Shown: positions 10,378-21,560, numbered from the stretch's first letter. The stretch is 64,000 nucleotides of DNA from Miscanthus floridulus (GCF_019320115.1 NC_089581.1:7627707-7691706); one strand, 5' to 3'. Notes: generated from the sequence alone by a model not told the origin. Program-made: numbers and translations.

Positions 10378-11900
10378 TGGATAGGTTTGCCGATGATGGA
10401 AAATTAGGTCAAGGGTTCACATCGGCAGATGATTTAGTAGAAGTAGATATTGGTAATGGCGATAGGTCAAGATCTACTTTTATTAGTGCTAAGTTAGATT
10501 CCAAGTGTAAGCAGCGAATAACTGATTTGTTAAAAGAGTATAAAGATTGTTTTGCTTAGGATTATACTGAGATGCCTGGATTAGACCGATCAATAGTTGA
10601 ACATCGGTTACCTATCAAATCTAGATTTCGGCCACATCAGCAGCCAGCGCGCCGATGCAACCCTAATATACTTCCTGACATTAAGGCTGAAATAACTAAA
10701 TTAATTGAAGCAAAGTTTATTCGGCAATGTCGATACGCAGAGTGGATCTCTAATGTGGTTCCTATTTATAAGAAAAATGGAAAACTTCGTGTCTGTATTG
10801 ATTTCAGGAATCTCAACAAAGCCACACCGATGGATGGCTAACCAATGCCGATTGCTGATTTATTGATTGATGCTGCGGCTGGACATCAAATTATCAGCTT
10901 CATGGATGGTAATGCAGGTTACAATCAAATATTCATGGCTGAAGAAGATATTCCCAAGACTGCTTTCAGATGTCCAGGTCATGTGGGGTTGTTTGAGTGG
11001 ATAGTCATGACGTTTGGTTTGAAAAATGCCGGTGCTACTTATCAAAGAGCTATGAACTTTATTTTTCATGAACACATCGGCACATTAGTGGAGATCTACA
11101 TTGATGATGTAGTGATTAAGTCTGGAGATATCACAAAATATTTAGCCGATCTGCGAAAGATACTGGAGTGCACAAGGAAGCATGGATTGAAGATGAATCC
11201 TAATAAATGTGCATTTGGTGTATCGGCAGGACAATTCTTGGGTTTTATGGTGCATCAGCGGGGCATCGAAATTAGTAGGAAGTCTATTGATGCAATTAAC
11301 AAGGTGATTGCTCCTGCCAATAAGACTGAATTGCAATCTTTGATCGGTAAGATTAATTTCATTAGAAGATTCATATCTAATCTGTCGGGTAAGATCAAGG
11401 CTTTCAGCCCACTACTTAAATTAAAAGCTGATCAGGAATTTGTATGGGGGAGCTGAACAACAATTAGCCCTTGATGAAATTAAGAAATATTTAACAAATC
11501 CTCCAGTGCTAGTTCCACCTCAACATGGGAAGCCTTTCAGGTTATATTTGTCAACTGATGATACAGTTATCGGTTCAGCTCTTATTCAAGAATTTGAAGG
11601 GAAAGAACGTGTTATTTATTATTTGAGCAGAAGATTAGTGGATGCTGAGACGAGGTATTCGGCCATCGAAAAATTGTGTCTGTGTTTATACTTTTCTTGT
11701 GTCAAATTAAGGCATTATTTGTTATCTGCCGAATGTACGGTCATATGCAAAGACGATGTGGTCAAGTATATGCTGTCGATGCCGATATTAAGTGGTAGAA
11801 TCGGCAAATGGATTTTAGCATTATCAGAATTTGAACTACGTTACGAATCAACTAAGGCAGTTAAAGGGCAAGTGATGGCTGATTTTGTCACTCAGCATTG
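10377..11900 (+). pseudogene. pol: Tat gypsy reverse transcriptase and first RNase H
   Basis: RT spans about 10600-11200 with the Ty3/gypsy motifs FIRQCRYAEWISNVV, KLRVCIDFRNLN, and the catalytic YIDD at 11097-11108. The connection (IGKINFIRRFISN) and the first RNase H, LYLSTDDTVIGSALIQ at about 11548, follow. Lesions are stops at 10557 and 10839 and a single-base shift in a run of G at about 11445. Catalytic residues of RT are otherwise present. Confidence 0.93.
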
Positions 11901-11919
11901 TAATACAGTGGACTCTCTG

Positions 11920-12330
11920 GAGGTTGCTCCCTGGACACTTTTCTTTAATGGGTCCACATGTGGTGAAGGAGCAGGTATCGGCATTGTGTTAATTTCACCT
12001 CAAGGAAGGAAGTATGAGTTTTCATTGCCGATTGTTGCTACAGCGACAAACAATCAAGCTGAATACCAAGCCTTGATAAAAGGGTTAGAATTACTGAAGG
12101 AGATACGTGTCGATGCTGTTGAAATCTTTGGTGATTCTATGCTAGTTATAAATCAATTGGCTGGAATTTATGAATGCCGAAGTGAAGCTTTGATTTCGTA
12201 TTATGAAAGATGTTTGTAATTGTTGAAAGGATTTAGAGATTTTCGTCTTGAACATATCTCTCGATTGCATAATGAGGAAGCTAATCGACTAGCTCAGCAT
12301 GCTTCAGGGTATCAGCCTATTCAGGAAGTG
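11920..12330 (+). pseudogene. Tat second (plant-type) RNase H domain
   Basis: WTLFFNGSTCGEGAGIGIVL starts a second RNase H fold, followed by NQAEYQALIKGLELL and the FGDSMLVINQL motif, which carry the Glu and Asp of the active site. The first catalytic Asp (normally F-D-G-S) is Asn here (FFNGS at about 11944), so this copy would be inactive. A stop at 12217 splits it. A second RNase H at this point distinguishes Tat from other gypsy lineages. Confidence 0.9.
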
Positions 12331-13614
12331 CTAACATCGGCAGTTGATACCGATGACTGGAGGAAGGAGATTGTCGATTATTTAAAGGATCCATATAGAA
12401 AGGTTGAGAGACGTATAAGGTTCCAAGCTACCAAGTATGTGCTCCTCGATGATGAATTATATTATCGAACTATAGATGGAGTTTTACTTAGATGTGTTAG
12501 CGGTGATGAATCGAAAAGCTTGATGGGTGAAATTCATGAAGGAGTGTGTGGGGCGCATCAACCGGCTTTCAAGATGAAGTGGATGATCAGAAGGAATGGG
12601 TACTATTGGCCGACTATTCTTGAAGATTGTTTTAAATATTTTAAAGGATGCCAGGGGTGTCAAAAGTTTGGTAATATTCAAAGAGCGCCTGCATCGGCTA
12701 TGAACCCTATAATCAAACCGTGGCCGTTCTGGGGATGGGCTATTGATCTCATTGGTCAGATTTATCCGCCATCGAGTAAAGGACATAAATTTATTCTGGT
12801 TGCTACCGATTATTTCACAAAGTGGGTTGAGGCAATTCCTTTAAAAAAGGTGACATCGGTTAATATGATTGATTTTGTGAAAGAGCATATTGTTTACCGA
12901 TTTGGTATTCCTCAGACTATCACTACCGATTAGGGCACTATGTTTACATCAGGAGAATTTGATGAGTTTGCTGTAGGTATGGGAATTAAAATTTTAAATT
13001 CTTCTCCATATTATGCTCAAGCTAATAGTCAAGCTGAGGCTTCTAACAAAGGGATCGTCAAACTCATTAAGCGCAAAATTGAAGAAAATCCTAGGAGGTG
13101 GCATACAGTATTAAATGAAGCCTTGTGGTCATATCGGATGTCATGTCATGGTGCAACCAAAGTAACGCCTTATCAGTTAGTATATGGACATGATGCAGTA
13201 TTGTCTTGGGAAATTAAAGTTGGCTCTAGGCGAATACGTTCTCAAAATCAGCTGACAGCCGATGATTATAATACTCTTGTGAAGGATGAGTTGGAAGATG
13301 TGGCGGGTCATCGGTTAAGGGCTTTAGTTAGTATCGAAGAAAATAAGAAAAGAGTAGCCAGATGGTATGACAAGAAGGTGAAGGTAAAGGAGTTTGCCGA
13401 TGGAGATCTGGTCTGGAAATTGATTTTACCGATTGGGACTAAAAGTTCAAAGTTTGGAAAGTGGTCTCCTAATTGGGAAGGTCCATATCGGATAAATCAG
13501 TCTGTTCCTGGTAATGCATATATTTTAGAAACCCTCGAAGGGGTTGTGTTTCCCAGAGCGTTAAATGGAAAATATTTAAAGAAATATTACCCTAGTATCT
13601 GGATAGATGTATAA
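12331..13614 (+). pseudogene. pol: Tat gypsy integrase
   Basis: The zinc-binding HHCC region is at about 12530-12670 (HEGVCGAHQ ... CQGCQKFG). The catalytic core carries the first Asp in WAIDLIG (about 12740), the second just before the stop at 12931 (TITTD), and the Glu in QAEASNKG (about 13035). A C-terminal region with GPYRINQSVPGNAYIL (about 13480) ends in TAA at 13612. One in-frame TAG (12931-12933) lies between the second Asp and the Glu. Integrase inserts the cDNA; the 5-bp target duplication fits it. Confidence 0.92.
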
Positions 13615-13747
13615 AAGTATAAGTGCCGATAACAGTACTATCGGCTAGAATTATGCAAGGATGTCAATGTCTCATAAAGTGCCGATACAATAAACAAGAT
13701 TACAAGTTCAACAAGGATTGGATAGCTAATATCGCACGCAGGCGAAT
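13615..13747. other. Convergent gap with GCCGATA...TATCGGC hairpin
   Basis: The 133-bp gap separates the 3' ends of pol (plus) and the antisense gene (minus). It contains a perfect inverted repeat, GCCGATA at 13625-13631 and TATCGGC at 13639-13645 with a 7-nt loop. It could be a shared transcript-end region; there is no direct evidence for that. Confidence 0.5.
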
Positions 13748-16700
13748 CTAGTCGGCTTCCTCCATTTCTTTGATATCGTCATCGGCAGCACCCTCCACAG
13801 GCTTGAGTTTTTTCTTCATGGCCAAAGCTTTGCGAGCCTGGATATCTCTTTCTTGCTGAAGGGCTTTGATGGCATTGGGTAGCTGGCTGGCTTCTTGTTG
13901 AGCATGAGTTAAGGCTGCATCGACTTCTTTCAATTCAGCCAATAGAGCCATCTTCCTTGCTGATAAATCCAAGATTTTCTGCTTAAGTTCAGAACCCGAA
14001 GTCTGCAAGTTGCCGATGCCCTTATGCTTCTCATCAGCAATTTGTTTTAGTTGTAGCATCTCTTCTTTGAGTTGAGCTTGAGCTGCTCTATCGGCAATGC
14101 GCTGAGCAGCCCGTTGATATTGCAGTTGGCGGCTTTCTAAATGAGCTGCTGGGAAGAGTACTTCTTCAACATCGGCAGGGACCTGGCCATGAATTGTTTT
14201 GAAAATTGCCTTTGCGGGGTCCGAGTCATCTACCAGTTGGGCGGTACCCTGCTGTAGCAAGTTCAGGAGGGCTTCCAACTTGGATTTAGTTTCTGCCGAT
14301 ATTGTTCCCAGTGCAAGGGAAGAACTTGTCTCCTCTCCATCGTCGTCAGAAATGTCAATGGCAAAGGAAAATAGGCTGTTCGGGAATCTTGTTCCTGAGA
14401 AAGAGAAAAGGAGATCAGTTAAGGGTAAGTATGAGTATTGTAAATTAGCTAGGTTGATCGGTTTACCTGTTTCAAGGCAATTTCCTGTGCTTGACTGGAG
14501 GAAGCAACCTGGAGTATGTCGTGTGGGGGATCGGCTGAGCTTGTCGATGGGATATCCTCTGTGACTTCATCGGTGGTTGGCTCTTGAGGTATGATGACCG
14601 ATGACATTGGGGCAGATGTAGGGATCGGCATAGACCTTTGTCGTTTTGGCTGTGCTTCAGTATCTGTTAAAGCTTTGCGCTTTGCTTGGGCATCGGCAAC
14701 GATTGGCTGGGGGCATCGACACTTGTTGGTTGTGAAGCTTGGACATCTGGTACGTTTGCCGATGTACCCAATTGTTGCTGCAAAACAAGTGTAAGATATG
14801 ATATTTAACAGATAAAATGTAAAGTCAAGAAGCTACCTCTGAAGGTTCATCGAAAGAAGTGGTGCTTGATATCGGCGGAATTGCCGATGACGATCCAGTA
14901 GCAGCTCTTACCCCCTGATGATTAAGGTTAATACAGTTTGTGATCGGCATAAGTAAAAATAAACAAGGTTGTTACCTTGAATGCCTTGACCAAGGTTGTA
15001 GCAGCAGCCGATGGAGTAGCCCTGGATGTAGCCAATTTGGACTTGGAAGTGATGGTCTTGGTATGGATCTTCTGGTGAGTTAAAGCGGCCAAGGTGGGAG
15101 CATTGTAGCCGATCGGCGATGTTGGGGAAACAGGCCGAAGATTGAAGGGTTTCCCACTTTTGCTCACCGATGGTGCTGGATTGTTAACCTGTTATAAGAG
15201 AATCAGTTACTGATATATGAAGGGAAAAGCAGAAGGGAGTTAAAAGAAACTTACTGCGTCGTCAGGGATGGCATATCCAGGGTCGATCATGTGCCGATAT
15301 GTGTGAGCAGAAGTTGCGAACAGTTGTTCCTTCCACTCTCGCCACCTTTGCTTATATGACTCGGTGATGAAAGATATTGGCGTCCAGGCGGATATATCGA
15401 CATCTGTAGTATCGGCATCGGGGGAGAGTTGTACTACCTTATTCCAATCTGTTCCGCAGGTGATTGTTTCCCTAGGTTTGATCACATCGGCAAAGCAGAG
15501 TTTGATTGGCAGTTGCCCAAAAGCCAATTGGTGGGATACTGCCGATGGGTTGTAAAATTCATACGTAATGTTGGTGTTTTTCCCGCTGCCGAATGTGTTT
15601 ACTGGAATTGCCCTGGGAGTGATGATAGCCATCATGAGCTCATTATCTTGATTCAGAGTGTCATCGGCAAAGTTGAAAAGAAGGGGGAATCTGTTTTCTT
15701 CGTCAATATAAGGCACCCAGGCCCTATGATCACGAGAAAGACCATTGTAGAAGCTTTGAAAGAATCTGCCGATTTGGTCTTCATTGGCTTCTGTTCCAGG
15801 AAGGACAATTATGGCTTCACCAAAATTGAGGGGTGAGCGTGTTGCCGATTCATCGTCCCCAAGCACATAGTCTTCAGCAATTTCTCGTGGGAATTGTTGA
15901 GCAAAAAAGTCCCATTGCAAACGTTTGTGCATATGGGCATTCGGCCACATGTTGATAAACCACCACGGGCCTCCCAGGTTGCCGATGGGTTCGCCAAGCA
16001 AAAGTTTCTGAGACACTTGATGAAGAAGATGATAAGTGGAGCTCAGAAGGTATCGGCCAAGAGGAAACCTTACGCCATTAGCTAAAAGTTCAGCTACAGG
16101 GAGGAAGGCGTTGGTTGGTCCTACTGATCGACCACAGAAGATAAATTTTTCTAACCACATATTCAGGAATGTGGCATGTTCCCTTTGGTTAAGTGTCCCG
16201 GTCTTCTGGTATTCTTGAATATATCCCGTCCAACCGCCGATGTTGCGGGTATTCACCCTATATTCAGACTTTCTACCATAGATGGAGCCTTCATCGGCAG
16301 TTGAGATGTCCAAGCCAGTAAGCATGTGGATATTGGCAAGGGTGGGAGTAGCTGGGCCATGTCCAAACATAAAAGTATTGGTCGTGTCTGACCAGAAATA
16401 AGCAGCTGCAATTATCATTGATTCATTCTTCTGCATATCGGCAATAGATAGCCTAATGCATTGGTCTAACTTTCGTTCTGCCCAGTATACTTGCATCGAT
16501 CTATTAACCCTCAAGTACCAATCTTTCCACCCTTTGGTGGTTTTGGGCCAAGATCGGAATGTGTCTTTCCACAAATTCAGAGAGAAATTTTGGGCTCTAA
16601 AGGGGATTCTGTTAACCTCTGCATTGATCAGATCGGTTGGATCTAGGTTGCCCATTGGTCCAAGGCATTGGACATGCGGCTGATCGGTTGGGATAACTAA

Positions 16701-16840
16701 TTTGTTGCGCAGTTCCTAAGGTTATAGAATCCAGAGAATAGAAGAAAGGAAAAATCACCAACTGAATGAATTTGCAAAAAATCAAAGTAAAAGGTAATGG
16801 AAGTGGAGCGAACCGCGGGGACGTCGAAGTTGATGGCCAT
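13748..16840 (-). CDS. Antisense six-exon gene in Tat element: plant-mobile-domain-like nuclear protein
   Basis: I reconstruct exons, in minus order, at 16840-16814, 16715-15255, 15188-14976, 14914-14837, 14777-14467 and 14394-13748. All introns are GT-AG, including GTAAGT at exon 2's donor, and all are phase 0. The product is about 910 residues. Exon 2 (487 codons) resembles the plant mobile domain (aminotransferase-like): FWSDTTNTFMFGHG, then TPTLANIHMLTGLDI, with many conserved Trp. Exons 3-5 are Ser/Thr/Pro-rich with a bipartite NLS, KRKALTDTEAQPKRQR (14682-14635). Exon 6 is a Gln/Ala-rich coiled coil ending EEAD. The start is the first ATG (MAINFDVPA) after the TATA box. Two one-base deficits, in runs of G on the plus strand at 14709-14713 and 14382-14384, break the frame in exons 5 and 6. 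Introns on this strand cannot be spliced from the sense genomic RNA, so the gene is probably expressed separately. Antisense extra ORFs are known in the Tat lineage (e.g. Grande); the function of this one is unknown. Confidence 0.78.
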
Positions 16841-17002
16841 TGTCTTGAGGAAGATGGAGGTACGAGCCGGAGACTTGAAGTTAGCGCCGGAGAAGAGTTC
16901 TTGTTGGTTGAAGTCGCGTAGTTGTTCGTCGGAGTCGCTGCCGGAGAGAGAGAATGCCAAGGATTGGAGGCTGAAGGTAGAAAATGAGGGTTCTGGAGAA
17001 AT

Positions 17003-17011
17003 CTATTTATA
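17003..17011 (-). promoter_or_regulatory. TATA box of the antisense Tat gene
   Basis: TATAAATAG on the minus strand is a textbook plant TATA box. It lies about 165 bp upstream of the first ATG of the antisense gene, leaving a leader of about 130 nt. The pyrimidine-rich leader contains no earlier ATG in the gene's frame. Confidence 0.72.
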
Positions 17012-17429
17012 AGCCGCCCGGAATAAGGGTATTTTGGACTTATCTCTATGTCGCGCGCATATAGGTCAGGACGGTTCAGATGGATATGGTAACTGTTCGC
17101 GCGATAATCAGGGGATTGTACAGATGAGTTGATGACAAGTAATCATGACTTGGAAGAGATGTTGATACAGGATATTTTAATTCTGAAAATGGCAGCATTA
17201 TCATGTTAAGATCTTGCCGATGGGTTATTGTTTCGGTATCTTAACCATAATCAAGGCAAGAGTGGTTGGCGATTATGCGATATTTACTGAAGTGCGTGAA
17301 TCAGGATTAGATTTGATTGGATTTGATAACAAATCAAGTTTTGACTTGGAGAATGAGTTACGGTAATCGGGCGAAGGCAAGCGTTGTCTGGAGTAAATTT
17401 CGGAGCATTAATGGTTTTATACTCCGAAA
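17012..17429. other. Upstream region of the antisense gene, non-coding
   Basis: About 420 bp between the antisense promoter and the polypurine tract. It holds one GCCGATG copy at about 17217 and an AT-rich stretch. I see no coding potential; it probably contains upstream control sequence for the antisense gene. Confidence 0.4.
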
Positions 17430-17441
17430 TTGGGGGGCATG
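17430..17441 (+). other. Polypurine tract of the Tat element
   Basis: TTGGGGGGCATG directly precedes the 3' LTR. It is the expected start of plus-strand DNA synthesis. Confidence 0.75.
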
Positions 17442-18305
17442 TGTTGACACCGTTTTTTGTACGTGACAAAATGATCAGAGTGGACTAATCGGCAAGGGGA
17501 AAGTTACTGTGTACTTTGATAGCCGATGAAAACCAGCTTGTAAAGATGGTTGCCGATAGCTGGTGATGGTCGATGGAAAGGTTGGTTTAGACTCGGGCGT
17601 TGCCGATGAGGTTGGAGGTGTTATTGTCGATGCCGATGAAGGGAGGTTTGAAGACTACTGCCGATACAACAGTGAGTATGACGATGAAGAAAGGCTTGAA
17701 GACTACTGCCGATGCAGCAGTGAGTATGCCGATGAAGGAAGACTTGAAGACTACTGCCGATGAAATAGGGGATATGCCGATGGGAAGGAAGATGGCGAGA
17801 TTTTCATCGTAATGGAGGCGGACAGGGAAATAGATAGGAGTTGATTTCCTTTTCTATATTTGTTAGAGTATGGTTCATGTAAGAGTCACGTGTTTCCTTA
17901 GATATGGGCTTGGTGTCCTAGTTGTGTTCGGTTGTGTCTCTTTAGATCAGGGTATAAATATGGAGTGAGGGGCAATGTAAAAAATATATCAATCAATATC
18001 AAAAACCAATTTTTACTCCTATTTGCATCTACTTACTTTTCGGCAACTTCGTCAATTTGCATATTTTTCCTTTTTACGAGTTCTCATTGATTCGGCGAGC
18101 TGCATCGCTTCAGTGCGACCTTCGGCGATTCTCGAGTTCCGCGTGAGCACCTCTTGGCCGTGACTTCCGGGCGTATCGCTGTTGTCAGGACCAAAGTACT
18201 CGTATCTTCATCCTTGTCGATTAACAGGTCAAATCGACTGGCACGCTTTGGATATCGATTCGGGTATTAGCCCTTTGTGTTTGCAGATCCACTTTTGCAT
18301 CAACA
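17442..18305 (+). repeat. Tat gypsy 3' LTR
   Basis: 864 bp, identical in length to the 5' LTR, with about seven transition differences. The 48-bp tandem repeat is at 17635-17778 and the TATA box at 17953-17960. It is followed by the AGTTG target duplicate. Confidence 0.97.
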
Positions 18306-18329
18306 AGTTGGAAGTGAATGGAGGGTCAA

Positions 18330-18770
18330 ATACTGACTGGACGCTGGCTCTGGTGTGATCGAACGCTGGCTTAGAGTCTAGTTAGTTCATTTGACCAAGG
18401 TGAAATCGTTTGGAAATGACTGGACGCTGTGAGGTCATGGCACTGGACGCTAAAGGCCAGCGTCCGGTCGACTCCAGTAAGATCCCAAAGATGGAGAATC
18501 CTGATCGGACATGTTCGGTCAATGCTGACCGGACGCTGATCAGGTTCCGGTTACTGACCGGACGCTGCTCAGCAAGTGACCGGACTCTGGAGGTCCAGTG
18601 TCCGGTCAACATCAGTAAGGTTCTAGTGTGGGGAAAACGTGATCGGGCGTGTCCGGTCAGTGTTGATCGGACGCTGCCAGTGTCCGGTCAACTCATAACC
18701 ACTGGAGCTCAGGGTATACTGATCGGTGCGTCCGGTCAACATGACTGGAGCGTCCGGTTACCCCGCAGAG
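18330..18770 (+). promoter_or_regulatory. GACCGGACGC motif array upstream of copia LTR TATA
   Basis: About twenty exact or slightly degenerate copies of a 10-bp motif in both orientations (GACCGGACGC and GCGTCCGGTC) lie in 440 bp, ending about 30 bp before the TATA box at 18801. Many adjacent pairs are in opposite orientation and could pair. A promoter or enhancer array is the natural reading, by inference. Confidence 0.6.
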
Positions 18771-18800
18771 GCACATAACGGTTCATTTTTTAGCTGGTGT

Positions 18801-18808
18801 TATAAATA
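18801..18808 (+). promoter_or_regulatory. Copia LTR TATA box
   Basis: TATAAATA, conserved in the second element at 55901-55908 in the same LTR context (GTTATAAATAC). Confidence 0.75.
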
Positions 18809-19517
18809 CAACCTACGCTCATGTGTGGGGGTATTTTTGCTCATTCCAATAGCTGAGAAATGCCTTAGAGAGTGCCAAGAAGAGTAAGGTCCTAGTGAGG
18901 TGATTGAGATTTGAGAATCCCAAAGAAAGCCCTCATTAGTGAAGATCAAGAGTAGCAAAGTGTGCATCCACCTTCTCATTAGGCTTATCGTGGTCAAGTG
19001 AGAGTTCGTACTTGTTACTCTTGGTGATCACCATCACCTAGATGGCTTGGTGGTGATTGGGAGCTTAGTGATCATCTGGAGAGCTTGTGGATGACCCAAG
19101 CCAAGTTGTGAGCGGTTGTGAGTGATTCATCACGACGGAGTGTCGAAGAATCAACCTGTAGAGAGCACTTGATCCTTGCGCGGATCAAGGGGGAGCTACA
19201 CCCTTGTGCGGGTGCTCCAACGAGGACTAGTGGGGAGTGGTGACTCTCTGATACCTCGGCAAAACATCGCCGCGTTCCTCCTTCTCTATTTACTTTGAGC
19301 ATTTACTTTATGCAATTCAATTCTTGCCTTTACATTCATAGAATTGCCATGCTAGAGTAGGATTGGAACTTAGGTTGCAAGACTTTTGTGTAGTAGAACA
19401 ATTAGAAACACTTTCTAGGCACAAGGGGTTAATTAGGCTAAACATAGAATTTAATTATTGTAAAGAAATTTAGAATTAGCTCAATTCACTCCCCTCTTGG
19501 GCATCTTGATCCTTTCA

Positions 19518-19976
19518 ACATGCACACAAGAGGTAGCAAAGGAGAATGAGCAACTCAAGCAAGAAGTAGCTCGCCTCACCAAGGACTTGACTCAAGTGAA
19601 AGGCAAGGCGAAGCAAGCCCAACTTCATCAAGATAACACTGTCAAAGGAGTGAAGAAGGTTGATGAAGAACAAACCGTGATTTGCTACATGTGCCACAAG
19701 GAAGGTCACAAGTCATATGAGTGCAAGGTGAAGAATGTGGGAGGAGCAAAGAAGAAAGAGAAGAAGCAAACAAGCAAGCTCTCCAACACCTACACCAACA
19801 AGGTAGACAAGAAGGCCTCCACACCATACTTGTTAAAGAAGAAGAAAAATGACAAGGTGGTGGCCATCAAGGTGAACAAGCAAGCCAACAATGGGGTCAA
19901 ACGCTTTTTGGTGCCAAAGGAAATCATTTCCAACATGGAGAGCACCAAGAAGGTTTGGATCCCAAAAGGGAAGTAA
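19518..19976 (+). pseudogene. gag: gag C-terminal fragment of another retroelement (zinc knuckle)
   Basis: The frame is open from the LTR junction. It begins with a charged coiled-coil stretch (EVAKENEQLKQEVARL), then has a CCHC zinc knuckle CYMCHKEGHKSYEC at about 19681, a Lys-rich tail and a KKVWIPKGK end. The 5' part of this gag would lie beyond the left edge, before copia element 1, which apparently inserted into it. No protease or integrase follows, so the element may lack pol. The gag type resembles copia gags with a zinc knuckle followed by VW-PK; lineage not assigned. Confidence 0.7.
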
Positions 19977-21307
19977 GAAGTCCAATGGATTTTGGGGAAT
20001 TTAGAGACTTGGCAAAGTATGGGTGTATTTCATGGGGTGCATCATGATGGACAAAGTCATTGCCATATGGGTAATTGAATACTATGGACCCAATTTCCCC
20101 TTCCCATGTTAGATAACTAGATGTTATTATTTTCAATTGGTATTTTCTACAAGTGGTATTTCTTACAAAATGGTATCCTTAAGCATCTAGTTGTTTTTCA
20201 TGCCTAGGTTTGCATTTGCATGCTTATATCTTTTGTCATGCATATATTAGGTATATCTTATGGTAGGCTTGCTCGGTTTCATTCTTAACCCTTAGAGCAA
20301 ATCTACATGGTTTAAAATTGTTTAGGAGCACGACACATAGCTTGTCTTATAATTGTTCATCTAATATGTACCCAAGTTCAAATTGTAGATAATCTCCCCC
20401 GAATATCATCTTCGAAAATGACTCTCACATTCATGTGATGTCATCTTTCAAGTGGTATTTTGATCCTAAAATCAATGTGCATGATTCTTACAAATATTCC
20501 ACACTTGTGTGTACAAATTCAGGGGGAGGTTACTCTATAAGTTGGATGCCTTGAGACTAACACCTTTTGAAGCTTATCATATGTGTAGTAGTCTCATTGC
20601 AAGAAAAATGGAGTCCCCAGAGTTAAGCATCATACTTTAAATATCCACCACCTATTGAAAGTGGTAGAAATCAAATTGGGTTCCACATGTGGTATTTCTA
20701 AACCAATATCATCATGTTGATTTCATTTTGATATTTATATGCTTTCTCCATGCATTATATAGATTAAATTCCTTTGAGCAATAATTTGCCAATTATGCAT
20801 ATGCTTTGCCTTCTACCATATGTATGCATATATTTAGGGGGAGCTTAATCTATATAATATGAGAGTCAAATTTGGTGACCTATTCCACTCTACACACAAA
20901 GGATCACAAAGTTTGACCCTCCCTTGTGCTACTAATGTCTTCCTTTTCGGTGTTTGATTTCAAAGGGGGAGAATTTAGAGGACCAAAAGCAAGCATTAAT
21001 TTGTAGGACCAAAAGCTAGACTATAATGATCTACAAGTGGTAATGGTCTGAGAAAGTGAGGAGAGTGGATTATGGATTGCCTATGGAATGGGGAGAATTT
21101 ATAGAAAGCAAGGCTTAAATTCATAATGCCACATGGGGACATTTGCAAGAGCAAGATAAGTTTTTTATGTGATATTCCTTAGTTTTACAAAAAGTATCTT
21201 TTAGCATCATATAATCTTGCCCCTTGCATTGCATCCTAGCAAGTAGGTAGTTTTTAAATTTAAAAATTCTATTATTTGCTTGCTTTGGTCGTATTGTCAT
21301 TAATCAC
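19977..21307. other. Non-coding body of the pol-less retroelement
   Basis: AT-rich, no coding potential found in either strand. It has repeated short phrases (GTGGTATTTCT, AGGGGGAG) and leads directly to a polypurine tract. No pol motif is visible, which is why I call the host element non-autonomous. Confidence 0.45.
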
Positions 21308-21320
21308 AAAAAGGGGGAGA
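21308..21320 (+). other. Polypurine tract of the pol-less retroelement
   Basis: AAAAAGGGGGAGA directly before a TGTAAGG LTR-type start at 21322. Confidence 0.55.
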
Positions 21321-21321
21321 T

Positions 21322-21560
21322 TGTAAGGAAAATAGACCCTTGGCCCATTTAATTTGGATTTTGGTGTTTGTTGATCAACACAACCAAATTGGACTAATGA
21401 ATTTGCAAGTGATTATTTTATAGTTCAATAGGATGCAAGGCGTGACTTGAACGAAGGCGACGTGATGATCCGATGATCAACACCATAAGCAAGACCTCAT
21501 AAGCACAAGAGAAGACCTAAAATATCAAGCAAAGTCCAAGCACGAAGATCTGTGTTAGTA
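21322..21560 (+). repeat. LTR start of the pol-less retroelement (truncated)
   Basis: TGTAAGGAAAATAGACCC begins a sequence of the style seen at grass LTR starts (GGCCCATTT... GTTGATCAACACAACC). No end matching an LTR terminus is visible; the apparent break is around 21560, position approximate. Confidence 0.45.

Larger units (their letters stand above)
5813..18305 (+). mobile_element. Complete Tat-lineage Ty3-gypsy retrotransposon with antisense gene
   Basis: A 12,493-bp element bounded by two 864-bp LTRs and a perfect 5-bp target duplication. Sense-strand order is gag, protease, RT, RNase H, a second plant-type RNase H, integrase. The second RNase H between RT-RNase H and integrase is the hallmark of the Tat lineage (Retand, Grande, RIRE2 relatives). 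An antisense, intron-containing gene fills the space between pol and the 3' LTR. The LTRs differ at about seven sites by my alignment, all transitions, giving 0.8 percent divergence. The whole element is unusually dense in the hexamer GCCGAT/ATCGGC. Confidence 0.96.
18306..19517 (+). repeat. Copia element 1, 3' LTR, right piece
   Basis: Resumes the copia LTR interrupted at 5812 and aligns with 55573-56605 of the second element; it is about 160 bp longer than that segment, mostly in the motif array. It contains the GACCGGACGC/GCGTCCGGTC array (about 18330-18770), the TATA box TATAAATA at 18801-18808, and a conserved end ...CTTGATCCTTTCA at 19517. Confidence 0.92.
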
